From NCBI GenBank assembly GCA_030549495.1, contig JAUIRK010000885.1, forward strand, positions 310,001 to 374,000: DNA of 64,000 nt. The letters are read 5' to 3'. Of this stretch, positions 12,501 to 20,899 are shown piece by piece (position 1 is the stretch's first letter; each line of letters starts with the position of its first letter). The position numbers and the translations under genes are program-made. This DNA comes from Nectonema munidae. Lineage: Eukaryota > Nematomorpha > Nectonematoida > Nectonematidae. The notes under the pieces are model-generated. The model made no database searches and was not told where the DNA came from. It was given only the letters and a program-made list of their open reading frames with translations.

Positions 12501-15500
12501 TCATCAGAGTCATTCTCACTATTTATCTCAATTTAAGCAATTTTTTCCATATACGTATTATATGGTGTCCAAGCCACAAACGTCTACATGGTAATGAATT
12601 TGCTGATTCCCTTGCTAAACGCGCACTAAGCTACACCACTACAGATTATACAGATTATCTAGTTTCACTATCTTCTGCCAAAAAATTTCTCAGCAAAAGA
12701 ATTTTAGACTTAAGTAATAAATGGTGGTTAGATAGTATGTACTCAAATAAATATAAAATTAATTGTGTTAAAACATTGGAAAAAAATCTATGTAAATTAA
12801 AATTACTAACTCTTCCTCCTGAACTTCTAAGATGGTTAACAGGTAACTGCATATGCAAGAAATTTTTATATATGATAAAAAACTAGACTCACTCTGCCGT
12901 TTTGGTTGTGAAAAAATTGAAGATGTTAACCACTAAATTTTTGAATGCGAGAAAACTCAATATTTGTCCGGAAAATTTATTGCAAAATGTATGAAAGAAC
13001 GCGGAGTTATTATTAAATCACTTGATAAATTTTCATAAAACCTCAACTTATTAAACACCTATCAATGTTAATCAAAGATAAAGAAAAATGCTTAATTTAA
13101 ACCCCCCCCCCAATTTACTTATTTCATTTTTTCTTTTTAATTTTTTTTAAAAACATTACTCCTCCCTTCAAAATTTTATAAAAGAAAATAAAAAAAATTT
13201 TTTTATAAAAAAAATAATATAAATTTTTTATCCGGGTTTTTTTCGTTTCTTTATAAGCTGTGTAAATCGATCAATCAATATTATAGTTTTTTAAATTTGC
13301 TTCTCTAGTTTCTCAATTTAAGGTTTTTCTCTTTTTGTACTTTTTTTCTCATTTTTCTTTTTTTGTATTAGTTCTCACTGTACTTTCAAAAAACTTTTCA
13401 AAGTTGAAGAGAGAGGAAAATAAATGGTATGTTTTTATCATAAAGTTCATACTAATTTTAGTTTTGAGTTACCATTCTAAATTTTGTAAAAAAGATGTCA
13501 TATACGAAATATACTGCACTAATTATAATTTTTGAAATTTGTGAATTTAAAAGAATTTTTTTAGAAGTATTCAAAATTTTAATCGAATCGAAAAATTCTA
13601 AGTTGATGAATTTATCATAGCCTAAGTAGTCTCTCGCACTTTTTTCTGTGTTTTTATCTCGGTATTGCCAGAACACTGATATAAGTAACGTCGATCGACA
13701 TAAAATTAGAAGTGGAGATAACGTCAAGTATCATAATGAACAGTTTGGACTGGCTGTGTTCAATTATAAGAATTCAGGTTCGATCAAAAGATTCATCCAA
13801 AAAGTTGGGAAAACGAAGTTAGAGAACGTAGACAAGCATAAACATGTGAGGGATTTATTTATCTATATTATGATTAAATTAACTTTACGCCCTTAGTCTA
13901 TGTATTTTCCCTTAAAATTAACCTCAGTAATTTCTTCTTTGAATGCATTATATTACGAGTTGAGTCAAATAAGAACAGCACCTTTACCAAATATTAGTAA
14001 ACCTTTCGGAATACTGAGTCGACCTTTAGCAAATGTAGCTCTTAAAAAAGTATTCCAAGAGCATGAATTTTGAATCTAAATGAAAAAGAGTACGCCTACT
14101 ATTTTGATTATGAAACTTCTATTGTATTCTTATGGGAAAGCAAAACTTGATTACACAAAAAGGAATGTTGTTATATACTAGAATATATCATAACCTAAAG
14201 CATCACTAATAGTTTATGAAAGTCTAAAGCTTTACAATTCGTATAACCTTAGAAAGGAATAATACAAGCTTGACATTTTTAAAAATATGACATTTTTTTT
14301 AATAATATTAGAGATCAAAAAGATAAACCTTTATCAGAAGCAATCAAAATAGATCCAGTTTGTGATAAATTTTCATGGTAGGCTTTGTTCCATGCCACAG
14401 CTGTGATCAGAATACCCTTAAAAGAAGTAAAAAATAACAGTGTCATGCTTAAAATTAGAATTTGATCAAAATTTAAAAAGTCTTTTTTGATCGAGTTGAG
14501 AGACTCATGGTTGTGAATTAGTATTGGTTACATAAATTCTGTTAATTTATGTTATAAAAATGTGATTCTAGAAAATTCTCTACCTCTACTATTAAGATAT
14601 GATTCATAAACACTAAAATCCTACATTCTCTCCGAAATGATACATCCTACACATCCATCTTAGAAAACAATCGATTAAAACCACTTTTTTTCAAACTAAT
14701 ATTTTAGCTATAAGTTATCATTTGAGAAATTCTTGCTTTGAAGACCATTCCCCCAATTCGCTTTTGGACTAAAAATTCGATTTTTTGCCTATCTTAAAAA
14801 AACTGTCTTGACATTGCCATTAGCTTGACATTAGCTAGGTTAGACAGCCATTACAAATATGACGATTGTGTAGAAAGTTGAAATAATTCAAAGCAACATG
14901 TGATCAGTGAAATGAATGTCATTAAAGAGTCAAATTTGAAAAGACAATAGCACTTCCTCTTTCAAATATGCAGGATCAAGGCAAACTTTTGTGTAGCACG
15001 AGAAAATGCAGAAATCTATGGCTTAGGCATTTTGTAAATGAAAGTATACAAAGTTAACAGTAATTGAGGTAAGCTATTGACTTGTAGCATAACTAATACA
15101 GAAGTTTGAACAGTTTTAAATCAGAGAATGACGCTCTTCATACATATACAGTGGAACGGACATTCACGGTCGCATAACAAGTGTCCCGTATATCAAGGTT
15201 GTCCCTAGTATCAAGGTAACTAGTATCCGTAGTATAAAAAGTAGAAAAAGAGGAAAATTTTGAATTGATAAACTTAACTATTAATAATAATTAGGGTAAA
15301 ATTTTATTTAATTAGGTTTTCTTTTCAAAAAAGTTGAGTATAGAAGTTTGCTTTTGAAACTTCCCACTGCTTGCTATTTGTTCCAAGCTTATTTTAACTT
15401 TAAAGCAAAACGAAGACTTCTCCAATGTCTTTTTCATGGCAAAAAGATTGAAGATCTGAAACTGCCTTTATGGAGATTCAGCCACAGACATAGAATCATA

Positions 15501-17271
15501 GAAATTCAGCTTTCTTGCAGTTTCAACAATAAGATTATTAAGCAACGTATTATCTGTTTCACCTGAAACGTCATTCTCCGAGATATCGTCCCCGAAAGAT
15601 GGCAACGTGAATCCGCATTTTATGAAGCATTTTTCAAAAGTAGATGCTTTAATCTGACGAACAGCTTGACTGATAGAATCATTCTTAATAGAGCAAAGAA
15701 CAGAGCGTAACTGAAGTTTTTTATAATTTGTTTTGAAGTTTGCTTTAATGCCATTATCAAGAGGTTGGAGAACAGATGTAGTGTTAGGAGGCAAGAAACA
15801 AATTTTTATGTTCGAAAAACTTACTTTTATGGCGTGGCTGCATGCGTTATCAACAAATAAAATAGTTTCACGTTTTCCTTTATTAACTTTTTGTTAAAAT
15901 TCCTAAAACGTTGAGAAAAATTTTACTTGTTACACATGCTTTTGAGTTGTGGTAATATTGAAGAGGAAGAGAAGAAATGTTTATTTTTTAAATGAGCTCG
16001 GACGAACTCAATTAAAAATTTACAATTAAAGATTACAATTCGCTTTTCAATTTCGCCAGTCATATTTGTAAGCAATGCGACAGTCAAACGCTCTTTGTTT
16101 CTTTTACCTCCAGTGCATTCTTCCCCACAAACAGATAACGTACGACTTGGTAAAGATCGGAAAAAAGAGCGGTCCCGTCCATGTTATATATATTTTTAGG
16201 TCAGTAATCTTGAATAATTTCAGGTAACCTTTCTTTCCATTGCTTTACGTCTTCTAAAAACCAATACATCTATGGTTGGTAAATGTTCTCATCATTAAAT
16301 CTGTATACTAAAAAAACACTTAGTTTTTTAACCATCTCCCTCCGAATTAAGTTCTTATGAGAATTTTCATGGTACCCAACATTTTAAAAAATTAATTTTA
16401 AATGAAAATTTTTTGATTGAATTTCAAACCTAAAACTCTATTAAAATCAAATTAAAACGTATTTTTTTAACAATTTAGTATTATTCAAGAAAAAAATTTT
16501 ATATTAAAGGCCATCTAGAATTTATTTACATCATAAAAATTTCAAAAAAATGTTTTTTCAGCTAATTGTTTTATTTTTAGACGTATGTGCTTCCTTTTTT
16601 TTATTTATAAAGGAAAACTAAAGGTTAAAATTTACATATGATTTTTGACAAAACTTTATATGGACATTGGACAGATATGGAGTAATTTAAGTTTAAAAAG
16701 TGGTCAAAATTGAACAACAAAAGTAAATAATTCTTGACGGAATAATCTTAAATTCACTTATTTTTATTTTCAAAGTTTTGATTTCTCTACAAAATTTGTA
16801 TCTCTTGTGCATACTTTTTTACTAACTAATATTAGGGTGATGAATGATTATTATAAAAAAGTTCACCTTTAGTTTAGACAAAACCTTAAAATTCTTTGCT
16901 GCCTTGTTTAAGTAAAGTATTTCGAGCGATAGAAGACTAATGAGCAAGTGATTTCCTGATGGGTCCAAAAAGATTGCGTTAACAGGTGATGGAACTTTGA
17001 ACTCTATAATTAGATACTCCAAAATGGAAAAACTTAAATATAAAAAAAGCAAAAACCTTCAGGTTTATCTGGAAACATTAAATTTATCTTCAATAATCTT
17101 AGATCATCTAGTAGTAAATAAACAATATTGTTTTGAACAAGCATTTGATCTATATTGTTAGGTGGCCTTAAATAAAAGAAATAAAAATGAGAAACGAAAT
17201 TTATGAAAAAGAAAATACCTAAAGTTTATTTTAAAGTGATTGAATATGGGTTTATTGGTATGAGATTCCAT
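3060..17271 (-). CDS. VPS18: VPS18, HOPS/CORVET core subunit (C-terminus beyond window)
   Basis: VPS18 (deep orange in Drosophila, Pep3 in yeast) is a core subunit of the HOPS and CORVET tethering complexes that drive late endosome, lysosome and autophagosome fusion on the cytosolic membrane face. Recognised exons in coding order: 17271-17219, 17166-17057, 17003-16867, 14416-14329, 10146-10031, 8897-8698, 8514-8352, 8293-8236, 7061-6897, 6837-6634, 5989-5837, 4708-4635, 3592-3420, 3362-3245 and 3185-3060. Their reading phases join correctly at every adjacent junction I checked. Together they give about 636 codons aligned, from memory, along animal VPS18: an N-terminal beta-propeller, then the clathrin-type alpha-solenoid. 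Two short segments were not located: the one after the SILIASDKG exon and the one before DYEKIVNFY. The RING-H2 end is absent. Introns range from 52 bp to several kb and are full of transposons. No coding break was seen, so the gene looks functional. Confidence 0.88.
4635..4708 (-). CDS. VPS18: VPS18 exon (DYEKIVNFYIQEKCY)
   Basis: A 74-nt exon from acceptor TTTTTTAG|AT to donor GAA|GTATGG encodes YEKIVNFYIQEKCYSQALSI. This matches the VPS18 repeat DYERVVAYHCQHEAYEEAL. It needs one base (G) from an upstream exon to complete D, and it ends in phase 0, which fits the following exon at 3592. Confidence 0.8.
5837..7061 (-). CDS. VPS18: VPS18 exons, start of the alpha-solenoid
   Basis: There are three phase-0 exons. 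7061-6897 (55 codons) contains CIYRYRVIAEERNIWKMY and EFDKAKLCC. 6837-6634 (68 codons) contains NEAQFYLDKNEKAKAAKCL, then LTNRLEKLQ. 5989-5837 (51 codons) contains EKTQISILVIWLFGLYLD, then CTFKEFLSN. They align with vertebrate VPS18 VFRYHVQREARDVWRTYL, EADFCFRQRRYLESARCY and ERTQATLLTTWLTELYL. A possible further exon near 5174-5230 (minus, IIDIIGAGDQNAYF) resembles the HELLASHGDTEHMVYF segment, but it lacks a usable acceptor in frame, so I do not include it. Confidence 0.88.
8236..8897 (-). CDS. VPS18: VPS18 exons, end of the propeller
   Basis: There are three exons. 8897-8698 encodes RIYQYFNATEASDM, then RFIEIPGL and FVWMTG. 8514-8352 encodes GGILLGQIN, then IVHTKYHVLIAHDY. 8293-8236 encodes IKILNIINEKKIYEDEISE. 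They match the vertebrate order RLFQFIG, FREFPSNL, FAWMMGDGVLYG, IVLTQFHFLLLLADRV. All junctions keep phase: G|GG at WMTG/G, and AA|A at DYK. Donors are GTAACT, GTATGA and GTAACT. Confidence 0.85.
9748..9862 (+). repeat. tRNA-derived SINE head, copy 1
   Basis: About 75 nt resemble a tRNA. A possible 7-bp acceptor stem pairs GGTGTGA with TCACGCC. There is an A-box-like GGTTGGTTGGATG and a B-box-like GGGTTTGATTCCC, then a non-tRNA tail. The anticodon stem has a mismatch and T33 is missing, so a SINE or tRNA pseudogene is more likely than a working tRNA. A related copy with the same A-box and GATTCCnCATC core lies on the minus strand near 19480-19580. This copy sits in a VPS18 intron. Confidence 0.5.
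10031..10146 (-). CDS. VPS18: VPS18 exon (propeller, RIIGLHF...YTIMVVTQ)
   Basis: The exon runs from acceptor CTTTTTAG|GCG to donor CAAAA|GTATGC and encodes SSRIIGLHFNKG, then LYTIMVVTQ. It aligns with the VPS18 segment that ends in the TTRQRLFQF-type motif. Its last two bases (AA) join the first base of the next exon at 8897 to give N, followed by RIYQYF. That exact phase match is the main support. Confidence 0.75.
10240..10369. mobile_element. piggyBac-type MITE with perfect TTAA duplication
   Basis: The 130-bp element begins CCCTTTCGT and ends ACGAAAGGG. It is flanked on both sides by TTAA (10236-10239 and 10370-10373). The CCC...GGG termini with an exact TTAA duplication are diagnostic of piggyBac-family mobilisation. 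It has no coding capacity. It lies in a VPS18 intron about 90 bp upstream (in gene sense) of the exon at 10146. Confidence 0.75.
10380..10870. repeat. AT-rich imperfect inverted repeat region
   Basis: Variants of AAATGAAATGTCTTTAAATT near 10480 and their complement near 10810 suggest a decayed foldback element. The composition is so AT-rich that some of this pairing could be chance. No coding was seen. Confidence 0.25.
11640..12180 (-). pseudogene. Fragment of a repetitive arthropod-type ORF family
   Basis: Minus-strand reading gives KKFKSHLCYLSEHLFPLYFF near 12100, then LKVVNDSAERMVKLANNF and LLQTIKLHRKK at 11640-11880. As I remember it, the pattern HLWYLSEELV...VNDxAERxVxL...FLLQVVxxHRK recurs in many arthropod and cnidarian predicted proteins that behave like repeats. 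Frames change between the parts, so it is a relic. The transposon class is unknown to me. It lies in a VPS18 intron. Confidence 0.4.
12206..12223. repeat. (GATA)n microsatellite
   Basis: Four and a half GATA units stand directly at the 5' truncation point of the LINE fragment that follows. Confidence 0.8.
12224..13279 (+). mobile_element. 5'-truncated non-LTR retrotransposon with RNase H, copy A
   Basis: The reading begins in an RNase H domain (FSDGSYEKSTPTAAFSFALY near 12240). It continues with the RNase H C-terminal block (IIWCPSHKRLHGNEFADSLA near 12560), then a CCHC-like end (CRFGCEKIEDVNH near 12895) typical of RNase H-bearing LINE ORF2s (I-like group). The 3' end is GTGTAAATCGATCAATCAAT, a short tail repeat. 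Reverse transcriptase and endonuclease are missing through 5' truncation, and the remaining frame has several breaks. It is inserted in a VPS18 intron, antisense to that gene. Confidence 0.75.
13280..14328. other. Intronic stretch without recognised gene
   Basis: Small open frames on both strands (13458-13727 minus, 13648-13896 plus) show no recognisable family and overlap one another. The missing VPS18 segment after exon 4 should be between here and 10146, but I could not place it. Confidence 0.4.
14329..14416 (-). CDS. VPS18: VPS18 exon 4
   Basis: This 88-nt exon encodes GILITAVAWNKAYHEN, then SQTGSILIASDKG. It matches the vertebrate VPS18 segment GQLVESVGWNKAL...TGPILVGTAQG. The acceptor is TTTTAAG|GGT and the donor AAAG|GTTTAT. 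It follows exon 3 in phase 0 and leaves phase 1. The next coding segment (the IFEAEL-like region) was not found between here and 10146. Confidence 0.85.
15151..16240 (-). mobile_element. Decayed Tigger/pogo element, copy in VPS18 intron
   Basis: Minus-strand translation gives Tigger transposase blocks in order: NMDGTALFFRSL near 16170 (first D), GGKRNKERLTVALLTNMTGE, ILFVDNACSH near 15860 (second D), and FLPPNTTSVLQPLDNGIKA near 15770 (third D). After these, 15794-15468 is open. A plausible terminus, CAGTGGAACGGACATT, lies at 15151; the partner end was not found. The N-terminal CENP-B-like domain is missing or decayed, and frame breaks are present. It lies in the same sense as VPS18. Confidence 0.7.
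16241..16866. other. AT-rich intron, nothing recognised
   Basis: Between the Tigger remnant and VPS18 exon 3 I see only AT-rich sequence with no supported feature. Confidence 0.5.
16867..17271 (-). CDS. VPS18: VPS18 exons 1-3 (start codon and first propeller blades)
   Basis: Exon 1 (17271-17219) starts at an ATG and encodes MESHTNKPIFNHFKINF. The next codon is completed across a 52-bp intron to give R, then PPNNI, matching the PIFxKQRIDFxPPNAI start of animal VPS18. Exon 2 is 17166-17057. A 53-bp intron follows, and exon 3 (17003-16867) holds the family signature AIFLDPSGNHLLISLLS, close to IFLDPTGSHLLVAL in human VPS18. Phases agree: AG|G gives R and G|AG gives E. The N-terminus is shorter than in vertebrates. 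A non-coding first exon upstream cannot be excluded. Confidence 0.9.
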
Positions 17272-17699
17272 GTTAAATATTTTTGAAAAGCTCGATGTGG
17301 AAATAAAAGGAATGAAACATTGAAGGATTCTTATCCCACTATTAAACTACTAAAAATAGAAAAAATGTAAAAAGGATAAAAATAAACATAATTTCATTAT
17401 TATTAATATGCAAATAAAAAATATTTAATATCACCCAAATGAAAAAAAACTATATCAGAATCAAAAAATATTCGTTCAAACAATGTCCTATCTATACGTA
17501 AATGGAATATAAGAATAACTTGTATGGGTTTAGTCTAGGTACTCTAAAGCTCTAAACTAAGGGCAATTCAATGATTATGTGAACGTAGTGGTTAAAACTC
17601 TCAACTAAATATACTGACCTATTTTTGATTTCAATATAAGGCTTAGCTCAAAAAATCGATCAAAAATACATCAGTTAACTACTAAATATATGTACATGT
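17272..17699. promoter_or_regulatory. Region upstream of VPS18 start codon
   Basis: This should hold the VPS18 5' UTR and possibly its promoter. It is AT-rich with no recognisable core motif that I would defend. The hAT composite inserted at 17700 stands only 430 bp upstream of the ATG, so it may limit or contribute to the promoter. Confidence 0.3.
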
Positions 17700-17709
17700 C
17701 AGGGGCGAT

Positions 17710-17814
17710 CCGGGGGGGGGGGGGCGACCGCCCCCTCCCCATGTGTTTTCAGGGGGGGGGGGGGGGGGGGGGGGGGGCGAAAATGACCTTCACCCCCCCC
17801 CCCCCCCCCCCAAT
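17710..17814. repeat. Homopolymeric G and C tracts
   Basis: A run of 13 G, a run of about 26 G and a run of about 22 C lie within 100 bp, separated by short unique pieces. The tracts sit just inside the left end of the composite element and recur in the inverted copy near 45873. They could form G-quadruplexes. Exact lengths are unreliable in assemblies. Confidence 0.7.
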
Positions 17815-18213
17815 AATTTTCTATAAGTAAGAGTTGCTGCTTGTTCATAAAACATGTATGCAGACTTTCGAATCAATCAAACATCACATGCCAAGCTGCT
17901 CTGAAATTCCTATCGAACATATTTTACAGACGATGCGTGAGAGCTATATAATAATAATCCATTGCTTCAATATGCACACAATAAGTAAGCAATATTTATC
18001 ACAGTGTCTCGTAGTATTTTTGAGCAAACACATGTTGATGATCCACTAGATTTTCTCATCTTCTGTCACTGTGATTCTATTTCTCTTTATCTCTCCTCTC
18101 TTTTTCTCTTCCGCTTTCTCTGCTAAAACTCAATCATTCACTCAAGCTCTCTTCTTTCATTCAAGCCCTCTTCTCTTGTTAAGCTCTCCTATCTCATTCA
18201 GCTTTCTTCTCTC

Positions 18214-18410
18214 CAGTGACGTAGCTAGGCTGGGGCATGAGGAGCCGTTCCCACACTCCTATGTACCGCATGGTGCCCCCATGCAACTTATGCGATATAA
18301 GTTTTTGAAAATTTCTCCAATGAAAGGATCAAGAAAGTATAAATAATGTTGCGCAAGTTTTTTGTTTTTAAATTGTGCCCCTTCTATCAACTTTTTTTGG
18401 CCACACCACT
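18214..18410. mobile_element. Nested hAT-like MITE (CAGTGACGTAGC)
   Basis: The left end is CAGTGACGTAGCTAGG and the right end, reversed, AGTGGTGTGGCC. The flanks CTTCTCTC and (from the better preserved copy at 45262-45460) CTTCTGTC look like an 8-bp duplication with one change. The interior contains GTGCCCC blocks. A third, partial copy stands at 58198-58338. Confidence 0.6.
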
Positions 18411-18914
18411 CCTGTCTAATTTGCATTTAGAGTTAAATTAAAATAGTTTTCAATCGTTACAATTTTATATCAATGAATATTGTTAGACTCGCGCTAAGAA
18501 TTTTTTTTCAACAAAAGTCACTTAATCTTTATCACTACGTTTGCTACATTTTGTAACATTTGAAAATTTAATTTTTTCAAGTCAAGAAATTTTTTTAAAT
18601 AGTTATTTGGGTATGAATATTTTGATTATCTATTCACTTTAAAAGCAAGAATACTCTATTTGCTTAATATTTGAGCAGCGATATTTTTTATAATGTTCGA
18701 TTGATAAATTTTATAAGTAACACTGCACATAATCAAATCACTTTTTTTAAGAAAATTTGTTGATTATTATAATAAAAATATAATATCGAAACAAAATGTT
18801 TCAGTTGTTAAAAATGTACTTGATCTATTTATGACAGATTTTATTTGTAGATAGAAATATTCAAAAAAAACGCAATGATTTTCTTTTCTCGTATACTTTG
18901 ATTTATGTTAGTTT

Positions 18915-19202
18915 GGTCCTCGGACATTTCGCCCCATTATTTTCATAAGACAGTTCGTCCCATGGACAATTCGCCCCATTATTTTCATAAGACAGTTCGC
19001 CCCATTATTTTCATAAGACATTTTGTCTCACGGACAATTCTAAAAAATTAAGAGATAAAATGATGAATTTGAAATAATTTAATAGAGATAAAATAAACAA
19101 GAATATAAATTTTTTTAATAATTTTACACATATAATAAGCAAAGATGGATGAAACTAATAGCCTATGAGACAATTTGTCAGGGGGCGAAATGTCTGTCGA
19201 CC
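18915..19202. mobile_element. Nested MITE with perfect 8-bp TSD GTTAGTTT
   Basis: It begins GGTCCTCGGACATTTCGCCC and ends GGGCGAAATGTCTGTCGACC, which are imperfect inverted termini. GTTAGTTT flanks it at 18907-18914 and 19203-19210. Internally it has degenerate tandem units of the form CAGTTCGCCCCATTATTTTC. A second copy lies at 44421-44764 in the inverted composite. Confidence 0.75.
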
Positions 19203-19449
19203 GTTAGTTTAAATAATTTTTTAATTATAAGGACTAGCTAAAAGGTTGGCTTTTGCTGCTTATAAAAACTTGAAAATATTAAATAAACTCTAATTCTTTA
19301 TGCCTCCTATTATTTTGAAATTATTCTGAGAACAGACGGTTCCATTTTAAAATAGTAAAAATTTTTTATTAGTTTATTTTGTTTCCTTTCTCTCTTATGT
19401 TAATTATGTAGCAAATTTTTCAATTTTGAGTAAAAGGTAAGGTGCAGCA

Positions 19450-19590
19450 GGTGTGTTTTCATTGACAAGGCACTGATGTACCGTTTATGTCAAACTATGA
19501 ACAAATTCGTATCGATGAGGAATCGAATCTAGAGGCTTCCGTGCTATGTCCATCATCTCAACCAACCTGCCATGCTGTAGGGGATACATC
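19450..19590 (-). repeat. tRNA-derived SINE head, copy 2
   Basis: The minus strand reads GGCAGGTTGGTTGAGATG (A-box-like) and AGATTCGATTCCTCATC (B-box). It shares its A-box and the GATTCCnCATC core with the copy at 9748-9862. It is nested inside the hAT composite, so it is younger than or was carried by that element. Confidence 0.5.
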
Positions 19591-20104
19591 AAATTAGTTT
19601 TCAAAAAACTTAAGTTATGCTCTAAAATTTTTTAGTTTTTGTTGAAGCTCTATAACTTTTTCTGATAGACTTTTTTTCCTTAAAAGTTATTATAAAAGGC
19701 AAATTATTGCAAAATGTTAACAGTTATTTTACTTTTTGTAGATTTTTGTAGCTTGTATCAATTTAGCTTTTAAACTATTTTTGAATGATGCTGAGTAAAA
19801 TGAAATAATGCGATCTAATTTTTTTTGTTTCCACAATTATAACTTCGTTTTATACCCTTGCCCCTGGATCAATCACATTTTTTCATATAAACATCGCAGG
19901 GTGTCTAGTAGACTCTTTGCCTTTAGACTACATTCACTCATATAAAACTACCCAACCTTCAGTTATTTTTTTTCTCTATGAATCAAATATCCTTTCATCA
20001 ATTCCTGTAATGTGCCTGGTAGACTACTTCATTTTTCAAATGAAAAGCCTATTCCACCCCTAACATTTTTGGATTTTTTTAAACTAGTGTATATTCGATG
20101 GTTG

Positions 20105-20635
20105 TAGGTAAAAATGCCCCAATTAAAAAGTAGAAAAAAATCCCCCCTAATTTTTGATTTTCAGGATTTTTTTAAATTATATAAATATTTTTATTTGGTA
20201 CCGTTTTGAAAGGCTAAATTTCTAAAATTTCTTATCTATAGGGTTTTTTCTTTATAAAGTTCTTGAAAACAATAGCAAAGGTACAGATTTGTGGGAATGT
20301 GTTCTTAAAAACAGTTAAAATACAAATTATATTTAGAAAGTGTTCTGATACACACAAAGTCCAATATTTGCTGTTTTATAAAAAAAATTTTGTATTTAAA
20401 AAATTGTCGTATGCTGAGTTTTTTAGTTTACTTTAATTAAATTTTAAATGTTTTAGATGAAAAGTTAACTTTTTTTTTACAAAAAATCTTTATTTGACAT
20501 ACTTTTTAAAAATTTTAATTAATAATTTTTTGTGTTGGGGAATTTTTTCCTAATTTTAAATTGGGGCATTTTTTTCGGGGCATTTTTACTGGGGGCATTT
20601 TTTCCTACTTTTTAATTGGGGTCATTTTTTCTGTG
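20105..20635. repeat. Foldback unit with TGCCCCAATTAAAAAGTAG arms
   Basis: The left arm GGTAAAAATGCCCCAATTAA...AAAAAGTAG recurs as its complement near 20580-20632. The arms are partly re-duplicated (several GGGGCATTTTT blocks). There is no coding. It is probably a MITE nested in the hAT composite. The TATATTCGAT on both sides may be part of a duplicated target. Confidence 0.5.
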
Positions 20636-20899
20636 CACTATATTCGATATGCAAATTTAATTAAAATATTTTCGCTGGAACTATAATATTTAAATTCACC
20701 AATTTTGTAAAGAAAATATAAAGTAGTTTTATAAATTTAGGACTTTAGGTATGCGCTGAATACACTCAAAGGATTGCTTGAATATTTGGTCTCCCGTGGT
20801 ATTTCCAGACCACTAATTTTCAAAATTGCAAAAAAAAATTTCGCCCCTCCAATAATTTTGAGGATGTGCGCCCCTGGTACATGTTTATAATTTCTAACC

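Larger units (their letters stand above)
17700..20876. mobile_element. Non-autonomous hAT-type composite element with perfect 8-bp TSD
   Basis: The left end reads CAGGGGCGATCCGGGG and the right end, reversed, CAGGGGCGCACATCC. Both sides carry the identical 8-bp GTACATGT (17692-17699 and 20877-20884). An 8-bp duplication with CAGGGGCG termini is the hAT pattern. The 3177-bp interior has no transposase. It holds long G and C tracts, two nested MITEs (18214-18410 and 18915-19202), a tRNA-SINE (19450-19590, minus) and an inverted-repeat unit (20105-20635). Parts recur inverted at 44400-46074 and at 57945-58340, so this is a family. Confidence 0.75.

Noticed and set aside
17710-17814. CRISPR-like or other spaced array
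   Set aside because: Only homopolymer tracts with unique spacers in a eukaryotic transposon; no repeat-spacer structure anywhere in the window.
17834-18049. Open frame whose protein is nearly identical to one at 45638-45844
   Set aside because: Both lie in copies of the same non-autonomous composite, and the surrounding non-coding parts are equally similar. The shared protein reflects DNA identity, not selection for coding.
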